From: Chimonanthus salicifolius
Lineage: Eukaryota > Streptophyta > Magnoliopsida > Laurales > Calycanthaceae
Direction of reading: 5' to 3'
Assembly: GCA_013350335.1 (NCBI GenBank)
Contig: CM023532.1
Span: 88,539,383 to 88,603,382 of the forward strand
DNA: 64,000 bases
Position 1 is the first letter of the stretch. Each line of letters starts with the position of its first letter. The notes below the pieces were generated by a model that was given only the letters and a program-made list of their open reading frames with translations, did no database searches and was not told where the DNA came from. Both the position numbers and the translations under genes were made by a program. Of the stretch, positions 11,200 to 24,235 are shown piece after piece.

Positions 11200-13884
11200 T
11201 GTATCGCCCCGCCTTTTTTCACTCGCTTCTTCCCAAAAATTCAGAGTCTATTTTTTTTTTATAATAGAGTAGAGTGATAGAGAGCGTGACGTCACGACGC
11301 GAGCTAAGTCCGAACTTCCAAAGTCCAACCCTTAACTGGCCAACCCTATGTGGGCATGGACTCAGTCCATGAAAACAGTTCACACATAACAATATAAACA
11401 TGCGGAATAAAAAATCATAACATGCGGAATTATAATAGAACCAAGTTCTATTCCATTTAGATAGCAAAGTACGTGAAGTCCTTAATCATCATTCAAATAT
11501 CATAATTATCAAAATTAACACTCAACCATCTAAGTTATTACATTCCCGGAAACTAGTTACTCAATACATGTCCATAAGTAACTTTATTCAAAACATATAA
11601 AATAAATCATCCAAACTCCTATGCCTGGCCCTCCTTGCATTCATTGTTCCCCTTGTTTCCTGTATCATCAACTAGGGTAGAAGTAGGGCGTTAGAACAAC
11701 GCGCCCAGTAGGTATTCCAATTAGGGCTAACACATGGTTGTACAAAACATATATAATATCATAATGTCCAAAACCATATAAAATGATGCCATGCAATGAT
11801 GATAAATGCAATGAGTCCCACCCATCACATGCACATAAAAGTACCCACCACATAGGTCTTTCGGACGCCCCGACGGAGTGTGGACCCTCTGGTTTCTTCC
11901 TACTGGAAAAGCACATCAAGGTACCCTACATAGGTTTTTCGGACGCCCCGACGGAGTGTGGATCCTCCGATTACAAATCTTTCACCTCATGCCATGCATG
12001 AGATGCCAATGAAACACATGCTATTTTATAACATAAACATAGCATTAAAATCACATTTTGAAACATATCCAACGCATGCTATTTTATCATATAAACATAG
12101 CATTTAAAATCACAATATTAAAACATATCCTTTGCAACATAATTTCATCAAAAATAAGATAAAACAAATGTACATAAACCCATGGTTTCAAAGAGGTGGA
12201 ATCCTACCAAAGACTGCTAACGTGTCCTTACGTCTTTCGTCAATTAACCGCTCATGATCGTAAACACCTTGTGAGGTCCTGTTACCTTATAATATAACAA
12301 TTAATCATTACCAAGTCCCACTTGATTTTTAACATTCTAAGTCCATAAAGAAAACCACATGGGGTTCGGCCATACACCATGGCCGAACCCATGGTCCATT
12401 AATTCAGTTAATTACAAAAATGCCATTGTACATAACCATAGTCATTTTCCTTGCTTAGGTTCCAAAATAATCCATACATACTTCTTTAATCCAAACACAT
12501 AGTCCAATAAATAATTCATGGGGTTCGGCCGTACTCCATGGCCAAACCCTATGTCCAATATTCCCATATATTTACAACTTTGCCATCCATGGCTTACATA
12601 TCCAATAATCTGATCCTTTCAAACATTAAAAATCATAAATCACTCCCCATATTAATTCCATAATCGATTCCTTAGTCCCAACATGATCCATCATATATTC
12701 CCCATGTGGTTCGGCCATACACTATGGCCGAACCCTTGGTCCTTCATTCTAGACCCTATTTACAAAATTGCCATTGGCCTAATTATTTCCAACCTTCCAT
12801 TGATTAACACATAAACCTAAACCCATAAAATTGGTTCATGGGGTTCGGCCAAGCACCATGGCCGAACCCTATGATATCTAAATTTCCATTTTTATCAACT
12901 TCCATTATTGGCAAACCCATAATTAACAAGTTCATAATTAGAAGGTCCATATTTAGAAACTTTTTAAATTCCAAATCCAACTTCCATACTTAGAAAGTCC
13001 CTAAAAAGAAACTTTCTAAATTTATCAATTCCTATTCTTGGATCCCTAACTCCAAGTTCTTTCCATAATTTTAAAGCTTCCAAATTACAATTCCATAATT
13101 AGAAAGTTCCTAATTAAAACTTTCTAATTTAATCTTCACCTTCCAAAAATAGAAACTTTCCCATTTTAATCTCCTCCTTCTATTTTTCGAAACTTTCTAA
13201 ATAAACAAACTTCCATAAATAAACTTTAGTGGGGTTCGGCCATACACCATGGCCGAACCTCACCCATAGAAACAAATTTAACCCTTTCAATTTATTTTCT
13301 AAATTAATAACCAACTCGATGGGGTTCGGCCATACACCATGGCCGAACCCTATGGTTCATACTCTTTAGAAATCATATATTCCCATTCATCCATTAATTT
13401 GTCGTTCCATGGATCTAAACCATCAACCATACATCCATTTAAAATAAATCATAAATGACCTTTCACATGGGGTTCGGCCATACAACATGGCCGAACCCTA
13501 TGATTCAACTTTTCCTTCAAACTTCCATTTAAAAAAAATCAATATTCTTTCCATAGGATTCATCCTTCAAAAACCCATTAAACAAACCCAATGTTCCTCC
13601 ATGGTTTTCAATCCTCAAAACCCATGAATTAAACATATCTTTCCATGGGGTTCGGCCATGCACTATGGCCGAACCCTATGGTTCTTTCTTTCCATTAAAA
13701 TTCATACATTCATCTCCCTATCCTCTTCTATGGGGTTCGGCCATACACCATGGCCGAACCATATGGTTCTTTTCTTTTAAAACAAATTTATCAAGTAAAA
13801 ATACTAACTGGTTCCGATTGATTCTTGCTCTTCCAATCATTCTCTTTTCTTCTTAATTTTTCCAAGCCAAGAGCACCTCTTGCT
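11200..13884 (-). mobile_element. 3' part of a minus-strand gypsy LTR
   Basis: The left edge TTGTATCGCCCCGCC is a slightly decayed LTR end (usual TGTAACGCCCCGCC). The U5 stem, the GGGCGTTAGAACAACGCGCC hairpin (11686-11706), two CGGAG-type units (11862-11965) and the largest palindrome array of the window follow. It is cut at 13884 by the plus-strand LTR starting at 13885, before its U3 is reached. The missing U3 (about 1.3 kb by comparison) is not in the window. Confidence 0.8.
12363..13760. repeat. Palindrome array, 9 copies
   Basis: Nine copies near 12363, 12523, 12709, 12843, 13233, 13323, 13472, 13651 and 13735. Most have intact 11-base arms with loop ACACC, and several are extended outward by CATGG and CCATG. 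Spacers are A/T-rich and contain simple repeats of CCATAATTAGAAA (12900-13200). Confidence 0.9.
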
Positions 13885-16702
13885 TGTAACACCCCGATTT
13901 CTCAATAAGATGGATAATTACGAAAATGCCCCTGGTTTGGTAAATTTAATAATTATGATGTTAAATGAGAAAATGGTGGGGCCAATTGTTCAAATTAAGA
14001 TCCTATGAACATATTATAAGGGTCAAATTATAATGGATGGGTAATGTACATCAAATCGGGTTAAAATGGTTAATTGGGCCACAAAATTCTCAATGAATGG
14101 AATAATTATGAAAATGCCCGTGGATTGGTGAATTCAATAAATGTGATTGTAAATAAGGAAATAGTGGGGCCCATTGTTCAAATGAATACCCTATGAGCAC
14201 ATTATAAGTGTCAAAATTGATTGGATGTGTAATGAACATCAAATTGGGTCAATATGGGTAATTGGGTCAAAGGACCCAATTGGGACCCAATCGGTCATAA
14301 TGGATTATTTGACCATTGGGTGAGCTCAATTTAAATGGGGTTAAGCTGAATTGATTGGAAATCAAGTGGAGCAAAAATGGGTAGGCTTGATGCACAAGTG
14401 AAAACCATTTAAAAATGGCAAAATCAGCCCATTAATGGGTCATGTTGTCAAAACGGGTCAAGGGGCTGATTGGGGACCCAATGGGTCGGGTGGACTAGGT
14501 TGACCACGGATGGCCGTGTGGGCCCTCAATTGAACTCAAGTGTGAGTTAGTTCAGCTTGAGTTGGACTGATTTGGAGTGAGTTTGATTTAAGAAAAGAGT
14601 TGACTCAAACTTGGTGCATTAAATGTGTTGAGTTGGATGGGTTGAGTTAGAATAAAAACACCATGGATCAAGTGAGTCAAGAGGATATGGAAAGGTGTCT
14701 TAATCTCACACAACACTTGGGAAAACAAATCTCAGCCGTTGGAATGAAGAGGTGCCATGGCAAAGCCAAGGGACACCAAGGTTGGGCGGCTTCATGCATC
14801 TCATGAGATGCATGTGTTAAACCATGAAGGGATGCAACGTTTGGGTGAAGGGTTGTCTTGGATGACACCCAATATCCCATCGTTTTTGGCAAAACTTAAT
14901 GAGGGAAAATGAATGGAAGATGGGACTGAAATTACAAAAGGGAAAGGTTACCATTCTTGGCCGATTTTCATATTGAAAATCCAAAGAATTCCCATCTCTC
15001 TCTCCCACTCTCCAAACTTGTTTTTCTTGGCTGAACAGCAGAGGTGTTGGCACCAATTAATCAAGCATAAACCAGCAAAGGATTAAGGAAGAAAGGAAGA
15101 AATAGAGGGGAGAAGGCAAGGATCATAGGCAAAGGAAATTTGGTAAGAATTCTTAAGTGTTCAAGTTAAACAAGTTGTAAGAAAAGGGTATGTATTGGGC
15201 TATGGTTATGGCCGAATTGTAACGCCCCGCCCTTTCCGAGAATTTCAGAGTCTAATTTTTTTTTTTTAAAATAAACATCGGAAGAGAGCAGGCGGCGTCA
15301 CGACGCGAGTTAAGTTCAGACTACCCAAGTCTGAACCTTAACTGGCCACCCATGTGTACATGGAATAGACCATGATAGTGAATCACACATGGAACTAACA
15401 TCAACATGCGGAATAATCTAGATAATTGCGGAATAGAAAGACGAGATAGCAAGTAACAGTCTTAAATATTAAATAACATAGATCAACCATCCACAGGTTA
15501 TTATCCTAATCAAACCATAGCAAATAACGAATTATTACATGACCAGCAATAGTATTCAAATGACAGTAATATAACGTAATCCAAATCCATCATTAAAGCA
15601 CTTAGGCTCAGCTCCCCTCCCGGTCAATGACCTTTCCTTTCCCCTTGCTTGTACCTGCAATCTCCTCTGAGGATAGAATTAGGGCGTTAGATCAACGCGC
15701 CCAGTAGTGTTTCCGAATAGGGCTACCACATGGTTAATCAAAAACATGCAAATAATATAATAATAATACATGTGTGTCAAAATTCCATAAAACATGCTAT
15801 GTATGAAATGAACATGTAATGAGTCCCACCCATCACCATTCAACATAGCCATCACTTGACGGGATTCTCATCGTCAAGGTAACCCACAGTGGTCTTTCGG
15901 ACGCCCCGACGGAGTGTGGCCTCCGGATTCCTCCTGATGGGATTCTCATCATCAGGGTACCCCACAGTGGTCTTTCGGACGCCCCGACGGAGTGTGGCCT
16001 CCGGTTACAACAACATCATCACCCCATGCCATGCATGAGATGTCTATGCTTACATGCCATTTGTAAATATAACATAACATTCAAATAACTTATCGAAATC
16101 AACATAAAACGGCAATATCATATGTGGTTACAAAAAGGTAGGAAACCTACTGAAGATTCACTTCAGTACTTGATCTTTCTTTCGCGTCACCCGGTCACGA
16201 CTCGCACGTCGTTCAACTTCCGGTACCTTATCCATATAACAATCAATAAATCATACTATCACTTACTTGTTCATTCATATCTAAGACCCAACTACATCAT
16301 GTGAGTCCTTTGATCAATCCCTTCGTTTGACTTGTATTCACAGATTTGCCATTGGTATAACCAATGTCTAATCTTGCTCATAATCAAAGTTCATAAAAGT
16401 AATCTACCTTAGTGGCTGGTTATTTACTTATCACTAAGTCCAAAGATAAATCCATATGTTTACTTAATCCAACTCATACAACCAAGTCATAATCTCCAAC
16501 AAAACAATCAATGGCCGAACCCTATGATCCTCCTACACAATGATCCCATCATTTGTTTACAAGTTAGGCTCTACCATTTAGCCATATTAACTACAAGGTT
16601 CAGCTATCCCATGGCCAACCCAAAACAGCAAGCTTATTTCATTTAACATACATAGGAAAACCCATAAATCTTGGTCCATTCATCCCAAAGCTAGCCCCAT
16701 GG

Positions 16703-17964
16703 GGTTTGGCCATGCACATGGCCGAACCCAATGGTTCTCTTGATCTGATTATCACCATGATCACTCATGGTTTAATCATGCTAATTCAACCATGATCAAT
16801 ACATGGTTCAGCCATCCAAAGGCTGACCCAAATCAGTAACCATAACCCTAAGTAAACAAAATAAAAACCATAAAGCAACCCATGGGGTTCGGCCATTCAC
16901 ATGGCCGAACCTCATGGCTCTTTGGGATTCAATTCTTCTAATAATCTTTCATCATTTATCCTGTATCTTAGGCATAAAAACAGCAAACCTAATTCTATTT
17001 AAACTCCTATAGAAACCCCATGGTATTGCATGGTTTCTAACTCTTTGATTTCACAACAATCATCAATCTCTTTCATGGGGTTCGGCCATTCAAGTTGGCC
17101 GAACCCTATGTCCATGAATTGATCCTTCAAACATGCATTAGGTGTTATTTAAATCATGCAATATCAGTACCCTTTTGCTGCCCTTATATCTCTTAGAAAC
17201 CCTCTAATTAAATTCATCCAAACAGTCCATAAAAGTCCATGGTTTCCATGTTTCCCAACATGAAAATCAAGATTCTTTTACATGGGGTTCGGCCCTCCAT
17301 GGTGGCCGAACCCAATGGTTATGTTTACTGTTTTTAAACCTCAGATAATCATGTAAGAACAGTAAATAAAAATCAGGTTTTACCTTTCAAACAAACATCC
17401 AAAATCAACACAACTCCATGGGATTCGGCCATCTTGGATGGCCGATCCCCATGGTCAATTTTTTCCAATTTTAATCCACTGATTTAGACCACATAACTTC
17501 CACCTTTTCTGATATCCAAACCCATGTTTTAACCCTCTTTAAAACATGTATTTTAAATCTATTACAAACATCTAACATCAGTCCCAACTTATATGGTTTT
17601 AACTTCTAAAAACCATCAAAACTAGCCACTTGTTTTCATGGGGTTCGGCCATGCTAAGTGGCCGAACCCAATGGTCCATTTCCATCTTTTAATCCACTGA
17701 TTTTAGACCATATAAACTTCAGTCCCTATGTCAGTCAGATCCATGTTTTTTAACCATTCTAAAACATGTATTTAAATCTTAAATCAAAACCCAAAAACAG
17801 TCCACAAAATCCATGGTTTTCATGTTTCAAAACATGAAAACCAAGCCATCTCTTACATGGGGTTCAGCCCTCCATGGTGGCCGAACCCAATGGTTTTTTA
17901 CCATTTTAAATCCTTCATAATCAAGGTTAAACACTGGTGTATTCGGCCATGACCATGGCCCAAT
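16703..17964. repeat. Palindrome array, about 9 copies
   Basis: Copies near 16703, 16804, 16887, 17078, 17285, 17421, 17641, 17865 and 17940. The one near 16804 is the GGTTCAGCC / GGCTGACCC variant. The one near 17865 has GGTTCAGCCC opposite GGCCGAACC, an uncompensated change. Confidence 0.85.
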
Positions 17965-18889
17965 ACATATCCCACTTTATTAATCCAAAAGTCCATGAAA
18001 CACTTACCAAATTCCAAGCTCTTGTCTTGCCTTTTGATCCTTGCTTCCTTTCCTTCTTATTTCCTTCCTTCTTTCTTAATTCCTTGCTGGTTTAAGCTTG
18101 AATAATTGATGCTAAAAACCTCTGCTGTTCCACTTAAGCAAATGAATTGGAGAGAGGGAAAGAGAGATGGAGAATCTTGGCTTTTCAATGGTGAAAAATG
18201 GCTAAGATGGTGTTTGTTTCCTTTAATAATTCAGCCCTCAAAAGCCCTCCACTTCCTCATCAATTCTTGCCTAAACCAATGGGACACTTGCTGCCAACAA
18301 ATGCACCTATTGGCATTCCAACATTGAAGGCTTGGGGTTTCCAAATGGAATAGAAACCCCCCATATTCCATTTAATGTTTTGCATGAAACTCTCCATAAC
18401 AAGTCCCCAACGTGTGGGACTTGTTTTGGTTTGTTTGAGATCACCACACCTCCTCATATTCCACTTAACTCACTGAATTTTCAGCCCATTTGACTTCCAT
18501 TTTTGACTCACTCAACTCAATGTCCAACTCACCATAATTAATGCATTTCATTCAATGCACATGAGTTAACTCAACCCTTGATTTAATTCCAACTCACTTC
18601 AGTCCCACTAAACTGATTTAACTCGTGTTTTAGCTCCCTAGAGGGTCCACACGGTCAACCATAGTCAACTCGACCCGTTGGGTCCACTTTTAGCTCCTTG
18701 ACCCGTTTTTGACTCCATGACCCAATTATGATATTTTGGTCATTTCTAATTGGTTTTTACATATGGATCAAGCCTACCCATTTTTTCTCCACTTGATTTC
18801 CAATCAAATAGGCTTAACCCCATTTAATTTAAAATCACAAAGCGGTCAAATAATCCAGTAAGACCCGATGGGTCCCATTTGGGCCCTTT

Positions 18890-19422
18890 GACCCATTTAG
18901 CCATTTTCGACCCAATTGATGTAAATTACCCATCCAATCAAACTTGACATTCATAATGTGCTCATATGATCTTAATTTGAGCAATGGGCCATACAATTTC
19001 CTTACTTAACATCACAAAATAATTAATTTAACACATCAGGGGCATTTTCGTAATTTATCCACTTCATTGAGAAATTACCCATCCAATCAAACTTGACATT
19101 CATAATGTGCTCATATGATCTTAATTTGAGCAATGGGCCCCACTATTTCCTTATTTACAATCACATTTATTGAATTCACCAATCCAGGGGCATTTTCGTA
19201 ATTATTCCAACCGTTGAGAATTCTTTGACCCAATTAACCATTTTGACCTAATTTGATGTACATTATTCATCCGTTATAATTTGACCCTTAAAATATGTTC
19301 ATAGGATCTTAATTTGAACAATGGGCCCCACTATTTTCTCATTTAACATCATAATTAATAAATTTACCAATCCATGGGCATTTTCGTAAATATTCATCTT
19401 ATTGAGAAATCGGGGTGTTACA
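18890..19422 (-). repeat. Three tandem copies of the U3 tip (~150-190 bp unit)
   Basis: The block with TCTTAATTTGAGCAATGGGC and a GGGGCATTTTCGTAA landmark occurs three times, the landmarks standing at about 19039, 19187 and 19376. The plus-strand LTR starting at 13885 has two copies and the LTR ending at 7926 one. Confidence 0.85.
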
Positions 19423-19484
19423 CGAATGCACCAAGGCTTTAACCTTGAGTAATAGAGGTTTTAAAATGGTAAAAATGATCATTG

Positions 19485-20685
19485 GGTTCGGCCACCTTGG
19501 AGGGCCGAACCCCATGTAAATGATTGGTTGGTTTTGATGTTTTTGAAACATAGAAACCATGAAGTTTTGTGGACTGTTTTTGATGTTTTCTTTAAGACTT
19601 AAAATGCATGTTTTAAAGAGGGTTAAAACATGGACTTGAATATCATGAAGGACTGAAGGTATCATGGGTCTAAATCATGGATCTAAATTGATGAAATGGA
19701 CCATTGGGCTCGGCCATCTTAGATGGCCGAATCCCATGAAGTATTATTGTTATTTAGATTGAGTTTTATAAAGTGGAAACCATGCAAAGTGATGGACTTA
19801 TTTGAATGGTTTTGAAGGGTAAAAACTTGGTAACATTATACTGATTATTATTTGTTTAAATGACACCTAAAACATGTTTAAGAGGACAAAACATGGGCAT
19901 AGGGTTCGGCCACCATGGATGGCCAAACCCCATGAAAGTATTTGATGTTTGGTAGGGCTTTCAAGAGATGGAAATCATATCAATTGTGGAGAGCTTATGT
20001 GTTTTAAATAAAGCTATTTATTTGACAAAAAGGATCTAAATCATAGGCCAAGAGGTTCAGCCAATTGGGATGGCCGAACCCCATGAAATGGTATGACATT
20101 TCCATGAAAGTATTTGATGGTTTTGTGAGATAAAAACCACATAAAGTTATGGTGTTCTTATGGCAATTAAAGGAATACATGTTTACTGTTTTTGGTTGAT
20201 TAATATGCGGTTGAACCATGTATTATTCATGGTTGAATTAGCATGTTAAAACCATGAATAATCATGGTGAATATTGGACCAAGTGAACCATAGGGTTCGG
20301 CCATGTGCAGGGCTGAACCCCATGGATCATGGTATGGGTTAAATGGACTATGTTTATGGGTAGTATTTAGTATTGCTTTCATGATTTTATAAAGGGTTAT
20401 ATCCCAATGGAGAACCAATTGGTGATGGATAAAAGGGATTACAAGGTTCGGCCATGTATAAGGCCGAACCCCATGGAAATGACAATGGTTTTGATATGGC
20501 TTAGCCTAGTGGCAAAGCTGTAAATACGGGTGATAATGTAAATATGGTTAGATAAAGTTTAAAAGGACATGAAAGAAGGATAAAACTAAGGTGTTTAAAG
20601 GGTCAAGTATTTAAGAATTGACCAAGCGAAAAAGGAGGTTAAATTCTAAGTTGGTGATGTTCGGCCATGGGCATGGGCGAACCCC
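19485..20685. repeat. Palindrome array, about 7 copies
   Basis: Copies near 19485, 19706, 19902, 20054, 20293, 20445 and 20659 in the second half of the split LTR. Arms are more degraded than in the array at 12363-13760. Confidence 0.8.
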
Positions 20686-21835
20686 AAAAGATGTGGTTGG
20701 GCCTTAGATGTGAATGAATGAGTAAATGATAGTATGATTTACTGATTGTTATATGGACAAGGTACCGGAAGTTGAACGACGTGCGAGTTGTGACTGGGTG
20801 ACGCTAAAGAAAGATCAAATACTGAAGTGAATCTTCAGTAGGTTTCCTACATACTTGTAACCACAATTATGATTTGGTTTTATTACGTTTTTATTAGATA
20901 TGTTGTATTTGATATTATGTTTCAAGTATGGTTTTGAATGATGAGATATGTATTTACAAATGACATACATGTACATTGACATCTCGTGCATGGCATGGGG
21001 TGATGATTATGGATTACCTTGACTTGAGAGTCCCAATGAAAGAACACCGTGAAACAACTCAATGATGAAGTGTCTTTCCACAGGTAACGAGGATTACTGT
21101 GGATTACCTTATCATGTAGTCCCAATGAAAGAATATTGTGAGTCCCAAATGAAAGTGTATTGTGATTTACCTTGACGGTGAGGCTCCTGTCAAGTGATGG
21201 CTATGTATGTGTGATGGGGTGGGGCTCATGACATATGCACTTACATACATAGCATTGTTTTCAGATATTTTATTGATAATCATGTACTATGATATATATG
21301 CATGTTTTATATGCTAACCATGTGGTAGCCCTGATCGGGAACCTACTAGACGCGTTGATCTAACGCCCTAATTCTATCCTTAGAGGATAATGCAGGAACA
21401 AGGAAAGGGAAAGAGAAGGTTGATGATAAGGAGGGGAGCCAAGCGTAAATGCTTGAATACTGGAATGAATTTATAATTGCTGTTATTTAATACTTTATTA
21501 TGGACATGTAATAAGTTAATACTTTGCTATGGTTTGATTTGGTCATTAACTATGGATGGTTGTTTTATGTTAAGTATTAGTTGAGACTGTTACTTGCTAT
21601 CTATTCATTCTTTTTCCGCAGTTAGTCTAGTTTATTCTGCAAGTTATTGTTTAGTTCTATGTGTGGTTTGTTATCGTGGGTCTAGTCCACGTACAAATGG
21701 GTGGCCAGTTAAGGGTCGGACTTTGGGCAGTCCGGACTTAGCTCACGTCGTGGCGCCTCCCGCTCTTGCTCACTCTATGTTTCTTTCAAAAGAAATTTTC
21801 AGACTCTGATTTTCGGAAGGGCGAAGAGGGCGGGG

Positions 21836-21908
21836 CGTTACAGTTGGTATCAGAGCGAACATGAGCTCATAACTTAACTGATACCAACGTTACAGTTGGT
21901 ATCATAGC
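21836..21908 (+). repeat. Duplicated and inverted LTR end / primer site junction
   Basis: Primer site TGGTATCAGAGC stands at 21845-21856. A second CGTTACAGTTGGTATCA stretch follows at 21888-21904, ending in a variant site TGGTATCATAGC (21897-21908). Between them is an inverted piece TGATACCAAC (21879-21888), so TGATACCAAC and GTTGGTATCA flank the six bases GTTACA. Confidence 0.9.
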
Positions 21909-22090
21909 GAAACGAGAAGTTGAATCATCGAAGTAAGATTAAGACGGTTTCATGTCTCACTGACAGATAAGAATCCCAACTGACCGACTCTTCGGAGTCC
22001 GCTGACTGGGGGCCGGATTAATTTACTTCGATTGACTTGGACTGAACAATCAATTTGAGAACAACGATGTAAGATAGCAAAGTAAAGTAC
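21843..22090 (+). other. Start of internal region of the plus-strand element (leader)
   Basis: After the doubled primer site comes the conserved leader with CGAAGTAAG (about 21929), hairpin GACTC-TTCG-GAGTC (about 21987) and ATTAATTTACTTCG (about 22018). It is cut at 22090 by another LTR (TG at 22091), whose left target repeat would be AGTAC. No gag is reached. Confidence 0.85.
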
Positions 22091-22957
22091 TGTAACACCC
22101 CAATTTCTCAATGAAGTGGATAATTACGAAAATGCCCCTGATGTGATTAATTAATTATTTAGAGACGTCAAATAAGGAAATGGTGGGGCCCATTGCTCAA
22201 ATTAAGATCATATGAGCACATTATAATTTTCAAGTTTGATTGGATGGGTAATGAACATCAATTGGGTTGAAAATGGCTAAATGGGTCAAAGGGCCCAGTT
22301 GGAGCCAATGGGTCAAAATGGATGATTTGACCATTGTGTAAGCTCAAATTAAATGGGCTCAAGCTGAACTGATTGGAAATCAGGTATAGCAAAAATGGGT
22401 AGGCCTAATGCACAAGTGAAAACCATTTAAAAAGTGGCAAAATCAGCCCATTAATGGGTCAAGTTGTCAAAACGGGTCAAGGGGTTGATTGGGGACCCAA
22501 TGGGTCGGGTTGACTAGGTTGACCACGGATGACCGTGTGGACCCTCAATTGAACTCAAGTGTGAATTAATTCAGCTTGAGTTGGACTGATTTGGAGTGAG
22601 TTTGATTTAAGAAAAGAGTTGACTCAAACTTGGTGCATTAAATATGATGAGTTGGATGAGTTGAGTTGGAATAAAGATACCATGAATCAAGTGAGTCAAG
22701 AGGATATGGAAATGTGTTTTAATCTCACTCAACACTTAATCAAACCCATCCCAGCCGTTGAGAGTGAAGAGGTGCCTTGGCAAAGCCAAGGGACACCAAG
22801 CTTGGGCGGCATCATCTCATCCCATGAGATGCATGTGTTTAAAGGTGAAAGGTCGCAACGTTTGGGTGAAGGGGTGTCTTGAATGACACCCAATATCCCA
22901 TCGGTTTTGGCAAGATTAAATGAGGGAAAATAAATGGAAGTTGGGACTAAAAATTAC
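22091..22957 (+). mobile_element. 5' part of a plus-strand LTR
   Basis: It starts TGTAACACCCCAATTTC and is U3 sequence homologous to 13885-14940 (same order of GGGCCCATTG, GGGTCAAAGGGCCC and GAGTTGACTC blocks). It is cut at 22957, in a stretch where its relative continues AATTACAAAAGG, by the LTR starting at 22958. The rest is not in the window. Confidence 0.85.
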
Positions 22958-23935
22958 TGTAACACCCTGGAATTTCAAAGTTATCAGTTTATATGAAAAT
23001 ATTCATATTTACGGAATTGCCATTGTGATAAAAATTGATTTGAATTTAAATGGGTCAATGGCTCAATCAAGACCCAAAGGATGATAGTTGGGTTACAAAA
23101 CAAATAAATGGGTAAGATAAATTTAAACGGGTCAAGAATCATATTTGGGTCAAATTTTGATAAATGGGTCAAAATGGCTAGATGGGACCCAATGGGTCGT
23201 GTGAATGGCATGATTAACCATGGATTGAGTTCAAGCTTAGTAAATTTAAGTTTATTAATTACTTGAGTTAGGTTGGAGTTGAAATGAATGGTTGGTTTAG
23301 TTAAGTTGAATTTATTAGTTAAGTTAAATTAAATGAGTGACTTAGTTTGGGTGAGTTGAATAAATGAGTTGAATGAATATGTATTATTAATGTAAGTGAG
23401 TGAAGTGTGTGAATGGGAGGAGAAGTGGTTTAAATTCCAACTTTGAGCAAGAAAAACGTTGGTGCATGGGGAGACATTACCATGCATGTAACCCCCATTT
23501 AGGTGATGAATAACATGGGAGTTTTATTTGGTTGCATGGAAATTATGGCCTATGCATGAAACTCCAAAGATGGAGACAATTGGAGTTGCCGTTTCATGGA
23601 GTTACAAAAGGGGTCCTTGACTTGTCAAATTCAAAAAGGTTAGATTACACGTTGGAAAGGGCATGAGGGTTTATTCCATGCTTAGGTATTCAAAGAGACA
23701 ACCAATGGAGGGAGGATGAAGCACATGGGAGTTTCATTTACATGTGAAACTCCCACATGCAAAATTAATGCAAAATGGATAGTGTGAGGAATGCACACAG
23801 CAAAACCGTTGGGAACTCTTGGTGTTTCATTTCATAGATGAAACCCCAAGGAACTTAAAGGATTCTAATTATGGAGAGATGAGTTACAAGGGCTGAATTA
23901 ACCTTGGGCTGTTTTTTGGTCAAGCAAAGGATTTT

Positions 23936-23971
23936 CACTCTCTCTATCTCTCTATCTCTCTATCTCTCTTG
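23936..23971 (+). repeat. CTCTCTAT microsatellite
   Basis: Four to five units of CTCTCTAT. The identical array stands at 45759-45786 in the sister LTR. Confidence 0.85.
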
Positions 23972-24235
23972 GACGTTCTCTACCTTTCTAAACCAAGAGC
24001 ATTAGCTGGTTGTTAATCAGTCCTTGGTTTGATTCATTTTCATCAAGACAAGATCAGCAAAAGGGGAAGGAACAATCGGGAGTAAAGATCAAGTGGAGGA
24101 GTCGCGGAAACGGTAGGTGTTCGATAAACTATGTTGTTTAATTAAGAAATATGATCCGGCTATTGGATGGCTGAATCTAACAAATGTTAAATGTTGGTTA
24201 GAAGTACAAGAATGAGATCAAAAGATGGACCATAG

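Larger units (their letters stand above)
15218..19422 (-). mobile_element. Complete minus-strand solo LTR (4205 bp), target repeat CGAAT
   Basis: The left edge reads TGTAACGCCCCGCCC and the right edge CGGGGTGTTACA, forming long inverted ends. Bases 15213-15217 and 19423-19427 are both CGAAT, a perfect 5 bp target repeat, and no coding or primer-site sequence lies inside, so this is a solo LTR left by recombination. It landed inside a palindrome (ATGGCCGAAT) of the host LTR. It has two CGGAG units (15890-16005), about nine palindromes, and a triplicated U3 tip. Confidence 0.95.
13885..21842 (+). mobile_element. Plus-strand 5' LTR (3748 bp own length) split by a solo LTR
   Basis: It starts TGTAACACCCCGATTTC and ends GGCGGGGCGTTACA, directly followed by a primer site, so it is a 5' LTR. 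Removing the solo LTR and its target repeat (15218-19427) leaves 3748 bp. The first 1.3 kb is U3 with GGGTCAATTGGGACCC motifs and a duplicated start block (13900-14260). After the insertion come a palindrome array (19485-20685), the CAGTAGGTTTCCTAC box, and the hairpin landmark near 21350. Its internal region is cut after 248 bp by another LTR. Confidence 0.9.

Noticed and set aside
12363..13760. CRISPR-like array
   Set aside because: Regular repeats, but they are palindromes inside an LTR with A/T-rich non-unique spacers, in a plant genome.
22619..22882. 87-codon plus-strand ORF
   Set aside because: It lies in U3 of an LTR, and the homologous stretch at 14640-14900 does not keep the frame.
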